In this document: positions 7,252-11,412 of the stretch, in pieces
How the letters are laid out: each line of letters opens with the position of its first letter
Position numbering within the stretch: the stretch's first letter is position 1
Assembly (NCBI GenBank): GCA_964516325.1
Contig: CAZFAP010000158.1
Location: forward strand, 1 to 11,412
Origin: CAZFAP01 sp964516325
GTDB taxonomy: Bacteria > Auribacterota > JABMQX01
Direction of reading: 5' to 3'
DNA length: 11,412 bases
Program-made: the position numbers and the translations under genes
Notes under the pieces: generated by a model
What the model was told of the DNA's origin: nothing
The model's database searches: none
What the model saw: the letters and a program-made list of their open reading frames with translations, nothing else

Positions 7252-9915
7252 CTACTCCTCCTCACCAGCGTTGATTTTCTCGATGGATTCCAGGGCCTCC
7301 AGAATCTTCAACCGATTCTCCACTACCCCTTTTCTGGCCTCCAATTCCGCCTTTTCAATGAGCAGTTCTTTGCTGACCGTCATTCCCTCGATCTGGATCT
7401 GCTTCTCCAGGATTGCCGCCCGAGCCTCAAGCTCCTCTTTCTGGGTCTTGAGACTATCCAGTTCTATGGCGCGTTGCGCTTCCTTGGCCTTCTTGATGCT
7501 TTCCAGGGCAGTAGCGTAGGTTTCTGTCAGGGACTGGGCAGCAGCTGCCAGTTCGGAGGCAACAATGTCGGCAGTAGCTGCGTCAGACCTTTCGTAAGTC
7601 GTGAGACGCCCCTGGTCATTGAACCCCAGCGTGATTTTCCGATCACCCCAATTGGTGGTTCTGAACCTCGTAGCCATCAGTGGCGCTTTTGGGTGCAGCA
7701 CTCCCACAGCATTATCCTCGATTCGCTTTAGGGCTTGTGTTTTGTTCTCGGCATCTTGCTCGACGCGAAATGTACTCAGTGTGATCCAGGTTGTGGGCCG
7801 GTAGTAAAGATAGTTTCCCTCGCCTCCTGGCAGATGAAAACTGTCCCGGGTCCAAGTCGCAGGTGTCGAGGTTACCAGGACCTCGTACTTCTTGCAGATC
7901 TCTTGCATCTTAACGTACTCAGGACACGGCCAGCTTCTTCCTATGTCCTGAGGCTTCAGCGCACCAATAATGAAATCGTTGAATTTCTCGGTAGGAGGCA
8001 GGTCTGTGAGCTGTACGATCTCCTTCGCACTTTCGGTGACGATCTTCTCTTCCACTCCTTGGGCCTTGAGGAATTTCGCTTTTGCTGAGTCAAAAGCCGT
8101 GACGATGCTCCCCCGTTGTTCTTCGAGCCTGGTAATGCCCTCGTTGAGCACTTGAAGCTGGGTCTTAACACCCTTGACACTGTTAGGATCCGCAGTGGCG
8201 ACCTGCTCCAGGAGCTTATTCCTATCTTCCAGCCGCGCCTTGAGGCTCTCCTCAATCCTCATCTTTGCGTTCCAGAGACTCTTACCTTCTGTGGATTGAA
8301 GTATAAAAAGCAGAATGTCGGGATCTAGCGCGTCGAAGGCGCTCAAACCTCGGTCGTAGGCGTCCTTTCTTTCTTTCCGCTGTCGCTCGGAAAATCTGGT
8401 CAACGCCTCTTCATAGGCCCGCTTGGCCTTTTTCTTCTCTTCGTCAGGAGTCCCATTTGCCATAGCCTGCGATAGTCGTTGTCCCTCAGACGTCTTGTCG
8501 AAATCCGGCTTGATTACACTTGGGAAAGCTTTTTTCCTCTCCGAGCAAAAATCTTCTAGCGCCTCATCGTAACTCTTTTCCCTGTCTTCTAGTTTCTCTT
8601 CTGCATCCCGCTTGAATTTGACTAGGGCCTTTCCGTAGGCTTCTTCAGCCCCTATCTTTTTTTCGGCCTCTTCTTTTGCTTTCCACAACCGTTCCCCCTC
8701 ATCCGTCTGCTGAAACAATTCCTCCTGTTTCTTGGGAACGAAATCGTCGAACATCTTTTCGTACGGATCCTTAAGAAAGTCTCCTGAGGCTGTGTCGTAG
8801 TCGTTCCTCTTCTCCTCCAGCTTCTTGTTTACGAACTCCTCCAGTTTTTGTTCGTAAATCTTCTCCTTCTCTGCCTGCTCCGCGTCAGTTTTGGCCGATT
8901 GAATCTCCTCCCAGAGCTTTTTTCCTTCGCCGGCCTGAAAATCCGGCTTGAGCTGACTTCTGAATGCATCCTTTTTCTCGCGGAGATAACTTTGGAAAGC
9001 TTCATCGTATTCCTTCTGCTTCCCTTCACCATCTTTACCCTTCGCTTCCCTGATCTTTCTCAGCAGGTTTCGTCCTTGAGGAGTCTCGTCAAAGACAGGC
9101 TGCAGGGTCTCCCTGTCACCGGCTGATTTAAGAGCTTCCCACGACTTTCTTCCCTCACTGGTTTTGTGAAAAGCCCGCTTGAGGGCTCCTTTATCGCCCG
9201 CCATCCATACGGCTTGCCATTCCTCCGAGGCCTCGAAATCTGGCAAAAGAGCGTCCCTATCCCCTGCTTCTTGACGACTCCTCCATAGGTCTTTTCCTGT
9301 GTTCGTCTCGTCGAAAACTGGTTTGAGGGCCTCCCTATCACCTGTCTCCTGCAGCCTTTTTAACAGCTTTGTCCCTTCATAAGTTGACTCATAAGTGACC
9401 TTGATAGACCTCTTCACCCAGGCCTCTCTTGCAGGCAGTGCGGCGGCTACGGGCAACACTGCAAACACGAACTTAGTAAGGTTCTTCACGAAGGCCCCCG
9501 CTTTCCCTTTGCTGGTCGAATTGACACCTTTTAGCAGGCCATTAGCACTGAGGGTAATGTTCAGCGTATCGTCCGACCATGCCCCGTCATCAAGCTCAAG
9601 CACAAACAGTTCGTCCACATCGGGAACCGTCGCAAGCTTAACATCGACTGTCTTGGAAATACGCTTCTCCCCCCCCTTGAAGTTGAGGTTCTCATCCACT
9701 ATTTTGTAGTGTTTGGTGGCCTCCGTGAGCTCAATCTCTACTACATCCCTGCCAAGATAATATGTTATGCCCTCTGCAGTGTTCCTCTGTGCACTCTGCT
9801 TGGTGATGTGTTTACTCTTCAATGTGCTCGAACACCCAGAAAGCAGCAAGCCTGTAACCATAAGCCCAAGCGTCAGAAACATTATGCTTTTGATGTTTAA
9901 CCGGTTCCTGTTCAT
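7252..9915 (-). CDS. Large repeat-containing outer-membrane lipoprotein of unknown function
   Basis: 887 residues from ATG 9913-9915. I prefer this to the GTG two codons upstream because GGAGG (9923-9927 complement) lies 7 nt before the ATG but only 1 nt before the GTG. The N-terminus is a lipoprotein signal (MNRNRLNIKS, hydrophobic IMFLTLGLMVTGLLL, lipobox LSGC, Cys28); Ser at +2 favours the outer membrane. Residues ~48-148 form a conserved-looking domain (YYLGRDVVEIEL ... SDDTLNITLSANGLLKGVNST). Residues ~175-560 are degenerate, highly charged repeats, probably helical or coiled-coil. Residues ~690-790 (NYLYYRPTTW ... KITLGFNDQGRLTTYE) look like the second half of the first domain, followed by a coiled-coil end (~795-887). 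From memory, the outer parts recall small bacterial lipoproteins with YYLPRT/GLLxSVN and YRP/GxLTxYE motifs, but I cannot name the family. The gene follows the CHAT-like peptidase by 2 nt. Confidence 0.88.
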   Translation of the reverse strand: MNRNRLNIKSIMFLTLGLMVTGLLLSGCSSTLKSKHITKQSAQRNTAEGITYYLGRDVVEIELTEATKHYKIVDENLNFKGGEKRISKTVDVKLATVPDVDELFVLELDDGAWSDDTLNITLSANGLLKGVNSTSKGKAGAFVKNLTKFVFAVLPVAAALPAREAWVKRSIKVTYESTYEGTKLLKRLQETGDREALKPVFDETNTGKDLWRSRQEAGDRDALLPDFEASEEWQAVWMAGDKGALKRAFHKTSEGRKSWEALKSAGDRETLQPVFDETPQGRNLLRKIREAKGKDGEGKQKEYDEAFQSYLREKKDAFRSQLKPDFQAGEGKKLWEEIQSAKTDAEQAEKEKIYEQKLEEFVNKKLEEKRNDYDTASGDFLKDPYEKMFDDFVPKKQEELFQQTDEGERLWKAKEEAEKKIGAEEAYGKALVKFKRDAEEKLEDREKSYDEALEDFCSERKKAFPSVIKPDFDKTSEGQRLSQAMANGTPDEEKKKAKRAYEEALTRFSERQRKERKDAYDRGLSAFDALDPDILLFILQSTEGKSLWNAKMRIEESLKARLEDRNKLLEQVATADPNSVKGVKTQLQVLNEGITRLEEQRGSIVTAFDSAKAKFLKAQGVEEKIVTESAKEIVQLTDLPPTEKFNDFIIGALKPQDIGRSWPCPEYVKMQEICKKYEVLVTSTPATWTRDSFHLPGGEGNYLYYRPTTWITLSTFRVEQDAENKTQALKRIEDNAVGVLHPKAPLMATRFRTTNWGDRKITLGFNDQGRLTTYERSDAATADIVASELAAAAQSLTETYATALESIKKAKEAQRAIELDSLKTQKEELEARAAILEKQIQIEGMTVSKELLIEKAELEARKGVVENRLKILEALESIEKINAGEEE
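8242..9396 (-). repeat. Degenerate protein repeats inside the lipoprotein gene
   Basis: About eight copies of a core that reads roughly P-x-F-[DE]-x-T-x-x-G-[KR]-x-L-W, with A-G-D-R-x-x-L-x after it in the early copies: PVFDETNTGKDLW, RAFHKTSEGRKSW, PVFDETPQGRNLL, PDFQAGEGKKLW, QQTDEGERLW, PDFDKTSEGQRL, LQSTEGKSLW. The first units are ~22-26 residues. From the fifth on, each unit gains a charged insertion of the kind YDEAFxxYLREKKDAF, stretching it to 50-80 residues. Two repeat types therefore alternate. The copies are divergent, so this is an old expansion and not a recent DNA duplication. Confidence 0.75.
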
Positions 9916-9917
9916 GT

Positions 9918-10598
9918 TCACGCCTCCGTCGTTGGTGGACCTTTCCTAATGACCATGCTTTCGAGAACGCCACGCATGTTTCCGTAATCTTCTCGCACCT
10001 CGGGAGGACTTCTCGGATCTTCCTCCTCCAAGGTAGCTTTCTTCATGTAATTCAGCCTGATTTCCTCAAATGGCTCGAGACCGCTACCATCCAGGAGACA
10101 CTCTATGATTTCACAATCGATTGCCATCCAGCGTTCCTTTACGGGTGACGTCTCCCATTCCACGGTCTTCGTGAAGCCGATGACGAGGTTGGCGCCAGCC
10201 TCATGAAGGAGTCTACCATGGAGGACCGTGCTGCACGCCTTACAGGCGAATAGATATATTGATCGCCCCCCGGCGAAAGCACTGAGGTCTTCGAGACGAG
10301 TCCTTGCAGACAAGAGCACCTTCGGCCTGTCGTCAAGTTTGTCCTTAAAAGTCAGCTCATCCTTACTGCCGTGGGTTGAGATTAGAATGGAGCGATAGGA
10401 GGTCGTTCTGAGTTGCTCAAACATGCGCTCTTTCAGCGTCTTTCCGATTGTTGCATGGAACGTCAGCCGCGTAATGCGACGGCCTGCGTTCTCGAGTCGG
10501 TCATATAGGTCATAGCGGTTATCTCTGACTTCCTCGAGCACCGGGTCGTACGCCGTGTCAACAGAGAGAACCGGATCACCTGGAATCACATCAGGCAT
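9918..10598 (-). CDS. CHAT/caspase-like (clan CD) cysteine peptidase
   Basis: 226 residues, one compact domain with no signal peptide or membrane segment, so probably cytoplasmic. The caspase-fold pattern is clear: a hydrophobic strand ending in the catalytic His (SILISTHGSKDEL, His76), a middle part (LLSARTRLEDLSAFAGG), and a second hydrophobic strand ending in the Cys (SIYLFACKACSTVL, Cys119), then the helix and strand LLHEAGANLVIGFTKTVEW. This follows the CHAT layout ...HG...LSAC...aGa.aVig. Cys119 best fits the catalytic position; Cys122 is a second possibility. The ATG follows a good ribosome-binding site (GGGGGGAG, 5 nt away). The stop (TGA 9918-9920) lies 2 nt before the lipoprotein ATG, and the lipoprotein GGAGG is inside this gene, so the two should be translated together. 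CHAT peptidases often act in immunity or cell-death modules by cutting a partner; here that is inference. Other clan CD families cannot be excluded. Confidence 0.75.
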   Translation of the reverse strand: MPDVIPGDPVLSVDTAYDPVLEEVRDNRYDLYDRLENAGRRITRLTFHATIGKTLKERMFEQLRTTSYRSILISTHGSKDELTFKDKLDDRPKVLLSARTRLEDLSAFAGGRSIYLFACKACSTVLHGRLLHEAGANLVIGFTKTVEWETSPVKERWMAIDCEIIECLLDGSGLEPFEEIRLNYMKKATLEEEDPRSPPEVREDYGNMRGVLESMVIRKGPPTTEA

Positions 10599-10951
10599 TT
10601 TCTCTCCCCCCGGCTTTCACTTCGAAGTCTGACCCACCGAGCATTGTGTGGATCATAGAGTGGCCAACGGAGCTTCTGAACAGCGCATAACCGCGGACCC
10701 CTGTTCTGGCACTCGGTGTCACTCAACTTGGCTTCTGGAGGCAGCGGCGTCAGCAACCCCCTTGACGCTTGGAACGGAGATTGACAAGCAGATGCTGTGA
10801 GGCTGCAGGCGATTAGCGAGAGCGATTCTGCGCCAGAGGTGGAAGAGTACGATGAGAGAATTGTACCCCTTTCCCGAACATCAGGGACAGGAGGAGAGAA
10901 ACGCCCGCGCCGCCGGGGCCCATCAACTTTCCCGTTTGCCAAAACCCCCAT
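10586..10951 (-). CDS. Possible small ORF at the head of the peptidase-lipoprotein operon (hypothetical)
   Basis: 121 codons with no family I recognise. In favour: the ATG at 10949-10951 has GGGAG (10960-10964 complement) 8 nt upstream, a candidate promoter ends ~50 nt before it, and its stop overlaps the peptidase start by 13 nt, as in coupled genes. Against: residue use is odd (many Arg, Ser and Pro), there is no clear hydrophobic core, and the product resembles non-coding translation. A Cys-rich stretch (SLSLIACSLTASACQS) resembles a lipobox but lacks a proper signal peptide before it. It could equally be a 5' leader of the peptidase gene. Confidence 0.33.
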   Translation of the reverse strand: MGVLANGKVDGPRRRGRFSPPVPDVRERGTILSSYSSTSGAESLSLIACSLTASACQSPFQASRGLLTPLPPEAKLSDTECQNRGPRLCAVQKLRWPLYDPHNARWVRLRSESRGERKCLM

Positions 10952-11002
10952 TTGGCACGCTCCCGTTGTCGTGAGGGACGCAGTTGTTTAGCTGTTAATT
11001 AC

Positions 11003-11034
11003 ATTCTATGCCGCGCTTCCCAGAAATCTGTCAA
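11003..11034 (-). promoter_or_regulatory. Candidate leftward promoter of the island operon
   Basis: On the minus strand, TTGACA (complement of 11029-11034) is a perfect -35 box and TAGAAT (complement of 11003-11008) matches the -10 consensus in 5 of 6 bases. The spacer is 20 nt, longer than the ideal 17, so the promoter may be weak or need an activator. Transcription would start near 10996, about 45 nt before the ATG at 10951. Confidence 0.4.
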
Positions 11035-11354
11035 GCTTTTTTTCTTGGCCGTTGAGACTATTGTGCTCCTTAGCGTCCATGCGCCGCGCTTTCTGGCGTG
11101 CCGCGCACGGCCTCTCCCTGCACCATTCCGGATCCCGCCAATACGGCCTGTTGGACAGTCCTCAGCTACCTTGTATAGGCGGCAGAGAAGCCGCGGTGTG
11201 TCTCATTTCGCGGGAGTAAAACGGGAGCATTTGAGGAGAAAACTCTGATAAATTGTAGCAAATTCCGATGAACTCTGAGACTCGCTAACCAATTTTCTCG
11301 CAAAGCCTTGAGTCACATCAAAGGCATTTAGAGGAAGCTGCAAAAACCTCTCCG
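11035..11354. other. Non-coding stretch at the right end of the island
   Basis: I see no supported gene on either strand. The short open frames have no ribosome-binding site, no family resemblance, or overlap the att repeat. AACTCTGA occurs at 11241-11248 and again at 11271-11278, 30 nt apart; this could be a recombinase arm site but is too short to claim. Confidence 0.4.
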
Positions 11355-11380
11355 CGTGGGTTCGATTCCCGCCGCCTCCA
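11355..11380 (+). repeat. Direct repeat copy 2 (candidate attR), displaced 3' end of ssrA
   Basis: These 26 nt match 6824-6849 with one difference and include the T arm and CGCCTCCA end of tmRNA. No tRNA-like or tmRNA body precedes them: no GGAGGCG or GGGGGCG partner strand is found upstream, so this is a 3' fragment only. Sequence after the repeat (TATAAC at 11388-11393, CT-AATG-GCA) still resembles the region after ssrA, supporting origin from the ssrA locus and not from a tRNA-Ser gene. Confidence 0.7.
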
Positions 11381-11412
11381 TTTTCATTATAACTTCTCAA
11401 TGCGCAGAGAGT

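Larger units (their letters stand above)
6850..11380. mobile_element. Putative genomic island of ~4.5 kb integrated at ssrA
   Basis: The segment begins directly after the intact ssrA gene and ends with the second copy of its 3' end. All its plausible genes run leftward, opposite to kdp, the phosphoesterase gene and ssrA, and its large coding region looks lower in GC by eye. No integrase, transposase or excisionase is visible. The element may therefore be a decayed island, a passenger mobilised in trans, or one unit of a tandem insertion whose recombinase lies to the right of the window. Confidence 0.5.

Noticed and set aside
9916..9921. GTG start for the lipoprotein at 9919-9921
   Set aside because: The GGAGG is only 1 nt from the GTG but 7 nt from the following ATG at 9915, which is the normal spacing.
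11241..11278. AACTCTGA direct repeat as a recombinase arm site
   Set aside because: Eight bases repeated twice is too little to separate from chance without a recombinase or further copies.
11290..11380. A tRNA-Ser gene ending at 11380
   Set aside because: Only the T arm and 3' acceptor strand are present; no 5' acceptor strand, D arm or anticodon arm could be found upstream, and the downstream flank resembles the ssrA flank.
11203..11400. Minus-strand frame with GGGGNRTHAERF at the right edge
   Set aside because: Again the antisense translation of the tmRNA 3' end repeat, a well-known false protein.
1..11412. CRISPR array, insertion sequence or transposase
   Set aside because: No regularly spaced identical repeats, no terminal inverted repeats flanking a transposase-like frame, and no transposase or integrase motifs were found on either strand.

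Overview
This window comes from a GC-rich, Gram-negative-type bacterium with an outer-membrane lipoprotein system. The style of the KdpD protein, a secreted Ig/metallophosphoesterase protein and a loose RHS-type tail recall the Planctomycetota/Verrucomicrobiota group. That placement is an impression from memory, not a proof.

Left part (1-3095): the 3' end of the potassium-transport operon kdp. The end of kdpC is followed after 4 nt by a full-length kdpD (894 codons), which overlaps a truncated kdpE by ATGA. The regulatory pair looks broken twice. KdpD has Gln where the phospho-accepting His of the H-box should be, and KdpE keeps only the first ~54 residues of its receiver domain.

Middle part (3096-6300): a promoter-like stretch with a perfect 12-bp palindrome between its -35 and -10 boxes leads into a ~976-residue secreted protein. 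It has a signal peptide, an Ig-like/DNRLRE-type region, a calcineurin-like metallophosphoesterase domain inserted in a split Ig/Fn3-like fold, an Fn3 domain, and an RHS-core-like tail.

tmRNA (6498-6849): a complete ssrA gene with its own extended -10 promoter, a clear PK1 pseudoknot, the tag ANEAFALAA and a tRNA-like 3' end.

Right part (6850-11380): the last 26 nt of ssrA recur, with one mismatch, at 11355-11380, and weaker similarity continues downstream. This is the usual sign of a genomic island integrated in the 3' end of ssrA. The segment of about 4.5 kb carries a leftward operon and no visible recombinase. The operon has a possible small ORF, a CHAT/caspase-like cysteine peptidase, and an 887-residue lipoprotein whose conserved outer halves are separated by a large degenerate repeat region. 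Peptidase and lipoprotein are 2 nt apart and probably translationally coupled. This pair is the best candidate in the window for an undescribed system; any protease-substrate or protease-partner relation is inference.
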